Origin: Eremochloa ophiuroides
Lineage: Eukaryota > Streptophyta > Magnoliopsida > Poales > Poaceae
Assembly (NCBI GenBank): GCA_038502445.1
Contig: JAHLJS010000009.1
Location: 28,584,118 to 28,648,117 of the forward strand
DNA: 64,000 nucleotides
Reading direction: 5' to 3'
Numbering within the stretch: the stretch's first letter is position 1; every line of letters begins with the position of its first letter. Position numbers and translations under genes: made by a program. The notes beneath the pieces are model-generated. The model searched no databases. It saw only the letters and a list, made by a program, of their open reading frames with translations, and had not been told where the DNA came from. Shown here piece after piece: positions 1 to 11,549 of this stretch.

Positions 1-379
1 AGAGCCAAGTCTCAATGGAACACCATGTGAGCAGCCAAGGAGTAGAGGGATGAAGAGCTCGTCGATGGGGAACTCCTTGAGCCGCGGTGATGAGCACAAC
101 GGCGGCGAAGAACACGGCGGCGGCTGTGCAGGGCGGTGGCGATCGGCACGGCGACGCTGCTGGGCTGCAGCAGCGCGCGAGCGTGCGCGCGGGAGAAGAG
201 GGGGCCCGCACGCGCGGGGAAGGCCTGGCTGCCGGCGCCGAGGGCGCGGGCGAGCTGGCGGCGGAGGGCTATGGCGCGGCGCGGCGGCGGTTAGGGCTAC
301 GGCGCTGCTGGATCGGGATGAAGAAGAGAGTGAACTGACAGCGGGGCCGCACGCGACAGAGAAAGAAAAAGGCTGATCC
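1..379. other. GC-rich stretch, no supported gene
   Basis: Very GC-rich sequence with overlapping open frames in several directions, which is expected from composition alone. The predicted peptides are low-complexity Arg/Gly/Ala and match no family I recognise. It lies between the window edge and an LTR-like GTCGGAC array, so it may belong to a retroelement or be a captured or host fragment. No start context, splice sites or domain support a gene. Confidence 0.4.
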
Positions 380-780
380 GCACCTTCGAACCGACCGTCG
401 GACCCTTACTGTGCAAGCGTCGGACCAATGCTCCGCAGAGTCCAACGCTTCCAGTAAGCTCCAACGGCCGTCGGACTTAGTCCGACGCTCCTCGTCGGAC
501 CAATCCTTTCGGTCTGACGCCGTGAACGCGGCAGACATGGCGTGAACCCTCTTATCCAATAGTCCGACACCCGAAAATTTCCGGTCCGACGCTGCGTCCG
601 CGCTTCCTTCGGCTTTGCCAGCGACCATCGGACTGAAGCTGAAAGTCCGACGCTGTGAAAACCAGCGTCCAACGCCTTTGACAACAAGGAAAGGGACCGT
701 CGGAATGAGGCAATTGGTCCGACGCTGGGAAAATCAGCGTCCGACGCCTCGGTCGGACGCCCTAAAACCTGTTTTCTTCC
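380..780. repeat. GTCGGAC/GTCCGAC array, LTR-like
   Basis: The heptamer GTCGGAC and its reverse complement GTCCGAC recur many times, interspersed with unrelated spacers. The same array type sits inside the LTRs at 6852-8479, 37751-39646 and 46120-47963 and in the solo LTR at 15765-18204. Its distance from the pol end at 1146 suggests that it could be the U3 part of a 3' LTR. However, the sequence around it does not align by eye with the 5' LTR of the neighbouring element. Confidence 0.6.
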
Positions 781-1145
781 AAGTTTCTTCGCGCCGATTT
801 TTCCCAACTAAGTTCCAACCCCAATAAGAGTCAAATAAACACCAGTTGGAACTAGTATGAGATGCCCTCTCTCAAACCCTCAATTTTTTCAAATATTTTG
901 CCTTAGGCATATGTGAATTTTATGAAGATAGGCAATGAAATCCAAGAACGAAACGACAAAACAACAACCATGCAATATGCAATGCAAATTCACGTAAATT
1001 AAACTAGTTGTTGTCAAGTTTTTCCTCGGGTAAGCTTCTTCACACGCTTTTAGGCGGTTATCTTAACCGAGTTAGACAAGCCCTACGTGCAATTCAATGT
1101 TAGATATGTTTTATGTTACAATGCAATGCACATGACAACACAAGA
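781..1145. other. Region 3' of copia pol, no LTR boundary seen
   Basis: AT-rich sequence between the array and the end of the minus-strand pol gene. I looked for a polypurine tract followed by a TG LTR start (on the plus strand, CA followed by a pyrimidine tract) and saw no convincing one. No coding region is supported. It may be 3' untranslated sequence of the retroelement or part of a different, diverged LTR. Confidence 0.4.
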
Positions 1146-4100
1146 TCATCTTTTAGTGAAATTGCTTAGATCAAGGCAATTAAGTTCATTCCTTAGAGTA
1201 CAAAAGCGTGCCTCATCCAATGGTTTAGTGAAAATGTCCGCCAAGTTATCATCCGTTCTCACTTCCTCGAAGGAAATGTCACCCTTGGCAACGTGATCTC
1301 TAAGGAAGTGATGGCGGATGTCAATGTGCTTTGTGCGGGAGTGTTGAACCGGGTTATCGGCAAGTTTTACCGCACTCTCGTTGTCACACAACAAAGGCAC
1401 CCTTTTTAAGTTGATTCCATAATCAAGTAGGGTTTGTTTCATGTAAAGAATTTGTGCACAACAAGCACCCGCGGCAATTTATTCCGCTTCGGTTGTTGAC
1501 AAGGCAACACTATTTTGTTTCTTGGAGGACCAAGAAACTAGTGATCTTCCAAGCAAATGGCACCCTCCGGATGTGCTTTTCCAGTCAATCTTGCAACCGG
1601 CATAATCCGAATCGGAATAGCCGACAAGAGTAAAGTTAGCTCCTTTGGGATACCAAAGGCCAATGCTCAGGGTGTGCTTTATGTACCTAAGGATTCTTTT
1701 TACCGCAACTAAGTGAGGTTCCTTAGGATTAGCTTGAAAGCGCGCACACATACACACATTAAACATGATGTCGGGCCTAGATACGGTCAAGTACAACAAG
1801 CTACCGATCATAGAACGATAGAGAGTTTAGTCAACCGATTTACCTCCCTCATCAAGGTCGAGATGTCCATTGGTAGGCATAGGGGTCTTGATGGGCTTGC
1901 ATTCTTCCATCTTGAAGCGCTTGAGAAGGTCCTCCGTGTACTTCTCTTGCGACACAAACGTCTCCTCCCTCATTTGCTTGACTTGAAAGCCGAGGAAGAA
2001 TGTGAGCTCACCAATCATGGACATCTCAAACTCTTTGGACATCATATCACCAAATTCCTTGCAAAAATCTTCATTAGTCGAACCAAAGATAATATCATCA
2101 ATATAAACTTGACAAATAAAGATGTGCCATTTGTGCTTCTTGTTGAATAGTGTGGTATCAACCAAGCCGATTTTGAAGCCCTTGTTGATGAGGAAGTCAC
2201 GGAGGCGCTCATACCAAGCCCGTGGTGCTTGCTTCAAGCCATATAGTGCCTTGGACAACCTATAAACATAGTTTGGATATCTAGGGTCTTCAAAACCTGG
2301 TGGTTGCGAAACATAGACAAGTTCATTTATGAAGCCATTTAAAAATGCACTTTTCACATCCATTTGAAAGAGTTTTAGATTGTGATTAGATGCATATGCA
2401 AATAGGATACGAATGGCCTCTAATCTTGCCACCGGGGCAAAAGTCTCCCCAAAATCCAAGCCTTCAACTTGGGAGAACCCTTTTGCCACGAGCCTTGCCT
2501 TATTTCTCACAATGTTGCCCTTGTCGTCTTGTTTGTTGCGGAACACCCACTTGGTGCCTATGACTCTTGCTCCTTTTGGCTTCTCTTCAAGTGTCCAAAC
2601 TTGATTGCGGTTGAAGTTGTTGAGTTCTTCATGCATGGCATTCACCCAATCCGGATCTTGAAGAGCTTCCTCTATGCTAGTAGGCTCAATACGAGAGACA
2701 AACGAGTGATGTTCAATGAATTGAGCATGCCTTTGTGAGCGAGTCATTACCCCCCTTGAAGGACTCCCTATTATGAGATCTTGAGGATGTGCTTGTAGGA
2801 GTGGAGTAGTTCTTCTATCAACCACTTGAGGAGGAGGTTGTGGAGCAACAACATCTTGTGCTTGTGCCTCAATTTCTTCTTGTGTGATGTGGGTGTCTTC
2901 ATGTGGATCCACCCCATCTTTATCTTCATCATCTTGAGGCACATTTGATGAAGATGGTTGATCGATCACTTGCACATCATCACCATCATCTTCATCATCT
3001 TTTGGCTTGATGTCTCCGGTTGGCATGTTCTTCATGGCCTTCCTCAAGGGTTCATCACCTACATCATCAAGATTCTCATGCTCTCCTTGAGAGCCATTAG
3101 ATTCATCGAACTTCACATCATATGTTTCTTCAATAAGGCCGGTGACATTATTGAATACTCTATATGCTTTGGACTTCAATGAGTAACCAACAAGAAAACC
3201 AATATCATAACGTCTTTGAAACTTTCCTAGGTGTTGCCGCTTCTTGTAGATGTAGCATTTGCAACCAAACCCCCGGAAGTAGGAGACGTCTGGCTTCTTC
3301 CCAATGAGTAGCTCATAGGGGGTCTTCTTTAGCAACCGGTGAGGGAATAGGCGGTTGGATGCATAGCATGCAGTGTTGATTGCCTCCGCCCAAAACCTCT
3401 CTGGTGTGTTGTACTCATCAAACATAGTCCTTACAAGGGTGATCAACGTCCGGTTCTTCCTTTCAACTACACCATTTTGTTGAGGAGTATAGGTGGATGA
3501 GACTTCATGCTTGATCCCAACTTCATCACAATATACTTCAATGTTTGTGTTGTCAAACTCTTTTCCATTGTCACTTCTAATCTTCTTGATCTTTACTTCA
3601 AATTCATTTTGTGCTCTCTTGGCAAACTTCTTGAAAGATTGGGCTACTTCGGTCTTGTCATGAAGAAAGAACACCCAAGTATATCTTGAAAAGTCATCAA
3701 CAATCACTAAGCAATAGAGCTTGCCACCAATGCTTGCATAAGTTGTTGGCCCAAATAAATCCATGTGAAGTAGCTCTAATGGTCTTGAAGTTGACACAAA
3801 TGCCTTGGATGGATGTCTATTTTCCACTTGCTTCCCGGCTTGGCAAGCACTACATAATTTGTCCTTCTCAAATACAACATCTTTCAATCCTCTCACCATC
3901 TCCTTCTTCAATAACTTCTTGAGTGTGCTCATCCCAACATGTGCAAGCCTTCTATGCCAAAGCCACCCAAGAGATTGTTTGGTGAATAGACAAGTCTTCA
4001 AATTTGCATCTTCCGAGTTGAAGTCCACTAGATAGAGATGATTGTACCGAAAGCCCTTGAATATCACTTCATTGTCATATTTCTTGGAGACAACCACCTC

Positions 4101-4385
4101 TTCACTTGTAAATAGGTATTGGAAGCCAAGATCACACAATTGACCAACGGATAGCAAGTTGAAGCTCAAAGAAGCAACTAGAAGCACGTTTGAAATGGAA
4201 TGATCATTAGATATAGCCACTTTGCCAAGCCCTTGCACTTTGCTCTTGGAATTATCACCAAATGTTATCTTTCCTTGGTCTTCTACATTCTCTTCAAGGG
4301 AGGTGAACATACGAGCATCACCAGTCATATGTTGAGTGCATCCACTATCAATTACCCAATGAGAGCCACCGGTCTTGTAGTTCAC
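1146..4385 (-). pseudogene. pol: copia pol polyprotein (protease-integrase-RT-RNase H), two nonsense codons
   Basis: One frame of 1080 codons runs from a GTG at 4385 to a stop at 1146, broken by in-frame TAA codons at 1827-1829 and near 1476-1478. There is no frameshift. In order, it shows the aspartic protease site DSG (about residue 13), an integrase zinc-binding region (HRRLAHVGM and CSAC), the integrase catalytic core with HMDLFGP, RSDNGKEF and the QNGVVERKN glutamate, a hydrophilic linker, and RT beginning at NQVWTL with the polymerase site YIDD where YVDD or YADD is usual. RNase H follows with the DSDYAG, TTEAE and DNESAV motifs. There is no ATG at its 5' end: a TAG directly precedes GTG. 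It is therefore probably made from a spliced or recoded transcript. The first stop replaces a Gln position judged by the second Sirevirus-like element. Confidence 0.9.
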
Positions 4386-4399
4386 CTACACACAATAAA

Positions 4400-6797
4400 T
4401 CAAGCTTGATGTTTAGGAACCCATACTTGAGAAGGGCTCCGGACTTTCTCAACCAAAGCTTTCACCACCCATAGTTGTCTAGGCCTATTCTTGTTAGGGG
4501 GTCCTAGGAACATGACTTTCACTTTGCCCTTAGAATCTTTCCTTAGCATGTAATGAGCATCAAAGGCAAAGGGCCTAGCATGCTTGGGCAAAGGTTGTGG
4601 AGGCGGTGTCTTGCACTCATGAGCAAAGTGACCTTCTTGTCCACATTCAAAGCATCTCTTTGGCTTGGGCTTGGGCTTGTTCTTTGCTTTGTTGAGGCGA
4701 TTTTGAGCTCTAATATTTTGCACCTTCTCACCCATGTAGCCAATCCCACTTCTATCAAACTTCATCACTGTGTTCATGAGGAGATCACTTTGGAGATATT
4801 GGCCTCTTGTGAATTTTTGCAAGCCCACGGTGAGATGACTCTTTTCTTGCTTCAACTTCTTGTTCTCTTCCAATATGCTTGCAAGGTGACACTTCTCATT
4901 CTTGAGGATCTTGTTTTCTTTTCTAAGCACTTCAACTTCATCATCTTGTTGCACCGTTCAATGACAATGGTATTTGTGTTGATTGCTTTTCAAGCTCTTT
5001 CTTCAAGTTGTCATTTTCAATCTTGAGCTTCAAATAGTCATCATGGCAATCGGCCACCACCACTTCCTTGCCTTTGCTACTAGCACATTACTCAATGATC
5101 TCATCAATCAAGTCATCACATGATGTAGCTATGTCACACTTAACAACATGGTTAGGAGCATCATGTGTTTCATTGGAAAGCAAGTCATAAGCCATAGCAA
5201 GATTGTCATGATTCACTTTCACTTGAGTATAGTCCTCTTTTAGCTTGTTGTAGCTAGTGGTGAGCTCAATGTGTATCCTCTCAAGTTTATCATGTTTTTC
5301 TTTGAGCTCTTTTATGTTGGCTTTGAGCTCCTTGAGCTTGGATGACACATTTTGATTTTCAACTCTAAGCTCATCTCTAGCTTTAGTGAATTGTTCATTT
5401 TGAGCTAAAAGGTTGCCATTCTCAAGTTTTAAGTTTTCATTTTTCCTTGTTAGCTTTCTTATAACTTTGGTATAGTCATTTAGCAAGCTAGCAAGTTCAT
5501 CATAGGTGGGTGAATCATACTCATTGTCACTATCACTACTCTCATCATCACTTTATACCTTCTTGTCCTTAGCCATAAGGCAAAGGTGTGTTAGAGATGA
5601 GGGCGGTGATGGCGGTGGAGGAAGTGAAGTCCCAATCACAAGAGCGGCCACCTTCTCCTTTTCATCATCACTTTCTTCACCGGAAGAGCCACTAGAAGAT
5701 TCAATGTCGGTGAGCCAATCACCAACAATGTAAGTTTTGCCACTCTTCTTGCTTTTGTGAAATTGCTTCTTCTTGAATTCTTTCTTCTTGAATGGCTTGG
5801 CCTTCTTCTTCTTGTCATCACTCTCATCACTAGAGTTTTGCCTTTTTCCCTTGTTCTTGTTCTTGAATTTGTCTCTCTTGGGCTTTGGGCATTGATGAGC
5901 AAGATGCCCAAGCTCTCCACAATTGTAGCAATCCATCTCGGAGACGGGCTTTCTCTTGCTTCTAGTGAAGAACTTCTTCTTGTTGGAATCAAATTTGATT
6001 CCCTTGTTGTTGAGCTTCTTGAGCATCTTGGTGGTCTTCCACACCATGAGAGCGATCTCCACATCATCATCATCATCATCATCACTTGTGGAGTCAAGAG
6101 AAGAGTACTTTGCTAGAGCTTTGCCTTTCTTGTCTACCTTGAGGGCCAAGTCTTTCTTCTCTTCTTTCTAGGACGATGATCCATCTTGAGGAGTGATCTT
6201 CATGTACATCTCATGAGCATTGATCTTCCCCAATATTTGAGTGGGGGTTGCATTTGAGAGATCCATTTGATGAAGTACGGTTACAATGTGACCATACTTC
6301 TCAATTGGAAGAGCATTGAGGATTCTCCTTGCAACCTCGGCCGGTGAGATTTGAGTGAGTCCAAGGCCATTTACTTCCTCTACAATGATATTCAAGCGAG
6401 AATACATGTCATTAGCACTTTCAATGGATAGCATTTTGAAAGAATTGAGCTTGTCAATGATAAGATAATATCGTTCCTCTCGCTCTTTCTTAGTTCCCTC
6501 ATGGAGCACACAAATATCCGACCATAGTGCATGGGTGTTTTTGTGGTTCCTCACACGGTTGAACACCTCTTTGCTAAGGCCTCTAAATATAATGTTTCGA
6601 GCCTTAGCATTCCACTTCTCGTGCTCTTCCTCAATGGGTGTGAGGGTTGCGCCGGGTTTGGGAGTGGGGTACCCTTGTGTGGCAGCTTTGTGAACACCAA
6701 GGTCCACCGCCTCAAGGTATGCCTCCATACGAATTTTCCAATAAGGAAAATCGTTACCGTCAAAAACGGGAGGGGGACCATCGTGACCACCGGACAT
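4400..6797 (-). pseudogene. gag: copia gag, several stops and one frameshift
   Basis: Starts at ATG 6797 (MSGGHDGPPPVFDG) with a UBN2/gag-type N-terminus containing FPYWKIRMEAYL. In the same frame it has stops at 6168-6170, 5553-5555 and 5088-5090, and there is a frame change near 4955. Two CCHC zinc knuckles of the pattern C-X2-C-X4-H-X4-C are visible: CYNCGELGHLAHQC (about 5888-5929) and CFECGQEGHFAHEC (about 4613-4654). Between them are Asp/Ser/Lys-rich segments and a Leu/Glu/Lys-rich coiled coil (5088-5486). Gag packages element RNA into virus-like particles. The final codons VWVPKHQA are followed by TGA, then 14 nt, then the pol frame in a different phase. Confidence 0.85.
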
Positions 6798-6836
6798 CCT
6801 TCCTCTTGGCGGTTAAGCCAAATTAATGAGCAACAA

Positions 6837-6849
6837 GGCTCCGATACCA
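6837..6849 (-). promoter_or_regulatory. Primer binding site, initiator-Met tRNA type
   Basis: Minus-strand TGGTATCGGAGCC lies 2 nt inside the LTR edge at 6852. It matches the usual copia PBS TGGTATCAGAGC with one change and would prime minus-strand DNA synthesis. It fixes the orientation of the element. Confidence 0.85.
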
Positions 6850-7544
6850 ATTGAAAGGATCAAGGATGCCCAAGAGGGGGGTGAATTGGGCAACTAATAA
6901 TTTTTCGAAACACAATTCAACCTATCGCAATTTGCCCAATGTCACCCCACAAGTGCTTGTGTCAATTCTATTCCTAAAATAAGTTATGCAACCTAGAGCC
7001 AAGTCCTATCACAAGTATACTACTCTAGGAAAGTAGAGAACACAAAGGAAATGCGGGAATGTAAAGGGTTAGAAAGACAAATCCGATTTGTCCCGAGGTA
7101 TCGGAGAGTCGGCACTCCCCACTTGTCCTTGTTGGAGCACCCACGCAAGGGTGTAGCTCCCCCTTGATCTTCGCAAAGACCAAGTGCTCTCTACGGGCTG
7201 ATCCTTTGCCACTCCGGCATGGTGGATCGCCCACAACCGCTCACAACTTCGACTTGGGCCGCCCACAAGCTCTCCAAGCGGTCACCATGCCACCGATCGC
7301 CACCAAACCGTCTAGGTGATGCCGATCACCAAGAGTAACAAGCCTAGACTCTCACTTGACCAAGAACAAGGCCAAAGAGGGTGATGGATGCACACAAGTC
7401 ACTCTTGATCTCTCTAGGGAAGAAGCTCACAAGCAATGGAGTTCACACTAATCTTCCTAGGGCTCTTGCTCTCTCACAAGATCAACAATGGTTCCTTCAG
7501 CTGTTAGAAATGGCAAGAGAGGTAGAATGGAGGCTTTGGTGGAG

Positions 7545-7552
7545 TATAAATA
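7545..7552 (-). promoter_or_regulatory. LTR TATA box
   Basis: Minus-strand TATTTATA within GAGTATTTATACTCC, downstream of the GTCGGAC array as in the other Sirevirus-like LTRs in this window. It likely sets the U3/R start of the element transcript. The diverged LTR piece has the matching box at 13211-13222. Confidence 0.6.
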
Positions 7553-7586
7553 CTCACCCTCTCCAAAACTAGCCGTTTCTCACTTT

Positions 7587-8060
7587 CCTGCGAACCGTCG
7601 GACTCTGCTGAGGCTCGACCGTCGGGCCAATTTCCACGGTCCGACTCTCACACAAACACTGCGCCCAGAACTGTGACAGAGGGGCGTCGGACCGAACTCG
7701 ATGGTCCGACGCTCCTCAGTCCGACGCTTCTGAACTGCGGGCACAGTGCCTCTCAACGGTTAGTACACGGAGCAATGGTCCAACGCACACCGTCGGACCA
7801 AGTCCGACGCTCAAAACCGCACTGGGAACCTCTCTGGAAGCGTCGGACGCTAACAGACATTAGTCCGACGCTCCCACTCATGACGGTCCGACGCTCGCTC
7901 AAAAACCCAGAGGCACCGTCGGACTCTGGCCAATGGTCCGACGCCCATCCGGCCAGGGTCCGACGCTCCCTGGCACGCTGAAACTCGTCCAGGGGCTGCC
8001 ACATGTCGTCGGACTCTAGCTATTGGTCTGACGCCCATACTAGGTAGAGTCCGACGCCTC
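7587..8060. repeat. GTCGGAC/GTCCGAC array in LTR
   Basis: At least a dozen copies of GTCGGAC or GTCCGAC in mixed orientation, often as CGTCGGAC or GTCCGACGC. Mixed orientation gives the array many possible hairpins. It lies upstream of the LTR TATA box on the minus strand, where enhancer-like repeats are expected. Confidence 0.75.
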
Positions 8061-8483
8061 TAATTCGATCAAAACTTTGCCAAATCGAAAACTTTCCAAA
8101 ACGAAGTTTGATCCCCTCTCTCTCAAGAGTATCCCTGGGCTGTCTAGAGCTATGTTGGACAAGTGTGCATCACATCTACACTCTCTAATCTTGCTCTAAA
8201 TCAAGCTACCCATCCAAACCCCTCTTAATAGTATGGTCAAAGAGAAAAACAAAACCTAAGACTACGCCAAGTGTCTCTCAACTCCAAACGACACTTAGCA
8301 CTAGCCTATCACCGTTTTGTCTTCCATCCTTTGAAAACCGAATCGATTTCCATCGCTAGGGGCTTGAACCTACATGTTATTATGACCTAACCTCTAGGTT
8401 ATCCTGCAAAACACACATTAGTCATAATAACCGTCTTGTTGTCATTAATCACCGAAACCACTAGGGCCCAGATGCTTCAAAGA

Positions 8484-11400
8484 TGACGAGGAACCCCCCA
8501 ACCTTCCTTCTCCGTTTGGTCGCCGGCGAGCTCACTCCGCCCGCGGCCAAATTCTCCACCATCACTCCACCATCGTCCAATTGCCGATGCCGACAGCCTT
8601 GCCACTCCCTTGCGCACCACTTAGGCCACTTGAGTTGGCTTGTTGCCGTCGGGGCCGACTCCACGCCCTGTTCTTCTTTCTTGGAACCAGTCGGTGCTCC
8701 GCCGTGGGGCCGCATCGTCGTCGCCGAGCTCCTTGGGTGAGCTCGGGTCTCTTCTTGGTACATTTTGGCTTTAGTATGATGACTGTTTGCTCATGCGGGC
8801 GATGTTTCCTCGGTTGGTGCCCTAAGATCACCGGAACGGAAAGGTCATCGTCGGTGTTTGTCGTCGCGGGTCGGCACGCCGTCAAGCTCGCTTCTCCGCA
8901 CCGCCACTGCTTCAACTAGCTATCAGTTTGGGTTCGCGGTGACTTTCGGATCTTCCCCTGCCTTTTCCTTAAACCCTACCTTGCTCCTGTGGCCGGAACA
9001 GTGCCACCATGCCGACGGGTACGCCATGGACGAGCTCGGACGCGTCGGAGGCGTTTAGGGATAGGGGTATGTGCGCTAGGTGGTTCACTAGGTGCGTGGC
9101 TTCACTGTGACACGGTCGGGTTCGCCGTTGGGGTCGCCGGCGGTGAGGTCCGTGGCGGACCGACGCGGGCTCGCGTGCAGGAGAGGCGTGCGTGTGGTTG
9201 AGGAAGGAGCTGACAGGCGGGGTCCGCCTGTCAGCGTCCCCGTAGGCGTCGGCGCGGGCGGGCTGGCTCGGGCGGGCAAGCTGGGCTGGTCCGGCCGTTA
9301 CTGGGCCGAGTGGGCTGCTTCGGTTTTTCGTTTTCCAGAGCATTTAAATTGATTTTTCTATTTATATTGTTGATGAATAGTGCAGCGCTTTAATCTTTTT
9401 GTAGGAATATTTCTACTGCTCCTAAATTCACAAAAAAATTTGTGGATGCTCTTTGTAATGTGTACTATTTAATAAAAATAAGAAATGTATGTTTTGAGTA
9501 CTTTCTGTAGAAATCAAAAATCAGTAAAGAAAGTGGAAAATGCAACTTTGAAGAATTTTAATTAATTCCCTATTGATACTAAAATCATGAAAATTTATTT
9601 GGTACTGTGTTATGATGAGAACTATCTGTTGGTGGAGTTTGGCATCAAATGGAAATAGTTTAATCATTTATTAATTAAATGCTTGGGTAATTGCTTAATA
9701 AAATAAATGAAGACTTTAATCATTTAGGTTGGAGGTGACTTTTGGATTGATTGTGATTCTAGGTCAATCACCCTTATGACCTGAGCATCATGTATGATAG
9801 TTATCATGGCTAGTTTGTGAGGTAGGGTTGTGCTCTAGTCATAGGTATTTATTATCGAATATTGCCTGTCATTTCATCTCGCATCATGCTAAGCATACAT
9901 CATTACATGCGTGTAGTGACCGAGAATCCGGAGGTAAAAAGTGAAGCGACTGCTGAGGAGACTGCTCCTGAATTTGTGCCAGGCTTCGATATCTGTGGCA
10001 ACGATCCCGACCCGACTCTCTACGCAATTCAAGGCAAGCCCCGATGCATTCCCCCCTAGTATTTAAAAAGGTTTTATCACTTGATTTAATCTATTGCATT
10101 AGGTTAATGGGAGTTGAGTGATAACCTATTGATGCATTACCCTTCCTTGTCCACTAATTGTACCCCGAGAACCTGATTTAATTAAAGTATTGAAAAATGC
10201 TTAGCCCTGCTTAATTGAATTAGATTTGCATAAAATGCAATTTTAAACTATGATGATATGCAAAGAATGAATCATTCAATGGGAATGGTAGTGTCCTCGT
10301 TGTTGGCGGTACACTTGGCCAGTCTGTTGTCATCAACGAGGATGGGTTTCCGTGTGGTGGCTGTATGTTTGGGTTAGAGTCCCAACTTATAGTCGCCAGC
10401 GGAAAAGGGATGTGAAAACCGGGTGGTCACCATTGTACTTGGATTAGAGTCCCAATGCATGGTTTCCAATAGAAAAGTTTTAGGGACCGTTCATTGTCGG
10501 CCTGCTGTGATCGAGACTTTGTAACTAGCCACATACTACGGGAAGCCCTATCTCTGGTAGCTCTATTACTTGAACCGACAACCACGCACTGGGAGTGGAG
10601 AGATGGCGAGAGTAGCGTGTACCCTCGTGGCCGGTGTGCCTGGAGATGAGAGGAGTACTGTGCTCTCAGGTGGCGCAGGACCGGTTCAGGGATAGAAAAG
10701 CCGTGGTAGACGGGGTTGGTATATGCATGCTTAGGTGCTACATATGCAGTGTGGTTAGGGATCCCCAGCTGGGTACTAACCGATTCGAATCATCGTTGCT
10801 CCTCGGTTATGAAGACTTGATCCACTGACTTACATCAAAAAGTGGTTCAGAAGTATGATGTTTTGAGAATGAATAAGTAATTAGATTTGAAAATTATATG
10901 TGAAAGAATTGTGAATTATTGATATTGATTATTAATAATGTTGAGTAAAATACTGAAAACAGGATTAGTAATGCTTTTTCCGCAAAATACCTTGACTCTT
11001 GCTCAAACCTTACCTTGACACCTCTCTCAGCCTGCATTCCTGAGTCTCATTCATTTTTCTTAGTTGAGTAACTCTTGCGGAGTACCCCCGTACTCAGGGT
11101 TTGTTAACCCCGTTGCAGGTAGTCAGCAGCAGGAGGTCTGTCTTGCCCCTTACTGTGTGACCATCATCCAGGATAGCGAGGAAGAGTGAAGTGAACCCGT
11201 GGGCAGGGTTCTTGTTATATCTATCTTATTATAATATGTTGTTATTCTACTGCTACTGCTACTGCAACTATTTGAACTATGGTCTGTAATAACAGCACTT
11301 GAATTATATTTGAACGACCGATTTGTAATCTAAGTACTATTTAATCTTCCGCACTTTACTCTAATGTATTTTATTATGAAATGTTATAATTTTGTAATGG

Positions 11401-11549
11401 CTTCGCAATGGGATCCTGTCGGAGAAACGGGTGCTGATGTAACCCGGTAGATCCTCCTAGGTCATCTGGGACACGGGCCCAGCTGTCAGAGGTCATTAGT
11501 GAGAATGACAGGTGCCTGTGGGCCATGTGATTTAGGCGGTTCTGTTACA
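8484..11549 (+). repeat. Ty3/gypsy-type LTR remnant (about 3 kb)
   Basis: A GC-rich first part (8484-9345) passes into AT-rich sequence that ends TTCTGTTACA at 11549. This is followed directly by CTTGTATCAGAGAG, a degenerate copy of the GCTTGGTATCAGAGC primer site. The layout (large LTR, CTGTTACA end, PBS immediately after) fits a Del/Tekay-like chromovirus. The left boundary is uncertain because the copia LTR abuts it. Weak open frames in the GC-rich part (for example 8581-8919) have no domain support and are not taken as genes. Confidence 0.5.

Larger units (their letters stand above)
1146..8479 (-). mobile_element. Sirevirus-like Ty1/copia retrotransposon, 3' end not identified
   Basis: Read on the minus strand, the order is 5' LTR (6852-8479), a tRNA-Met-type primer binding site (6837-6849), gag with two CCHC zinc knuckles, then pol with protease, integrase, reverse transcriptase and RNase H. 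This order (integrase before reverse transcriptase) defines Ty1/copia. The protease region (DSGCTQHMTGD), the long gag with acidic and coiled-coil stretches and the large LTR fit the Sirevirus (Maximus/SIRE) group. All genes carry nonsense codons and gag also has a frameshift, so the copy is dead. No 3' LTR matching the 5' one was found between position 1 and 1145, so a target duplication cannot be checked. Confidence 0.85.
6852..8479 (-). repeat. 5' LTR (1628 bp) of the minus-strand copia element
   Basis: On the minus strand the LTR begins TGAAGCATCTGGG (8479) and ends CCTTTCA (6852), with TG and CA termini and the PBS next to its inner end. It contains a GTCGGAC/GTCCGAC array (7587-8060) and a TATA-like box (7545-7552). 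A related, diverged piece of the same LTR family lies at 12764-13560. The outer flank is AAGAT (8480-8484). Confidence 0.8.

Noticed and set aside
8581..9352. GC-rich frames as a host gene
   Set aside because: All phases are partly open, no domain is found and the stretch appears to be part of a gypsy LTR.
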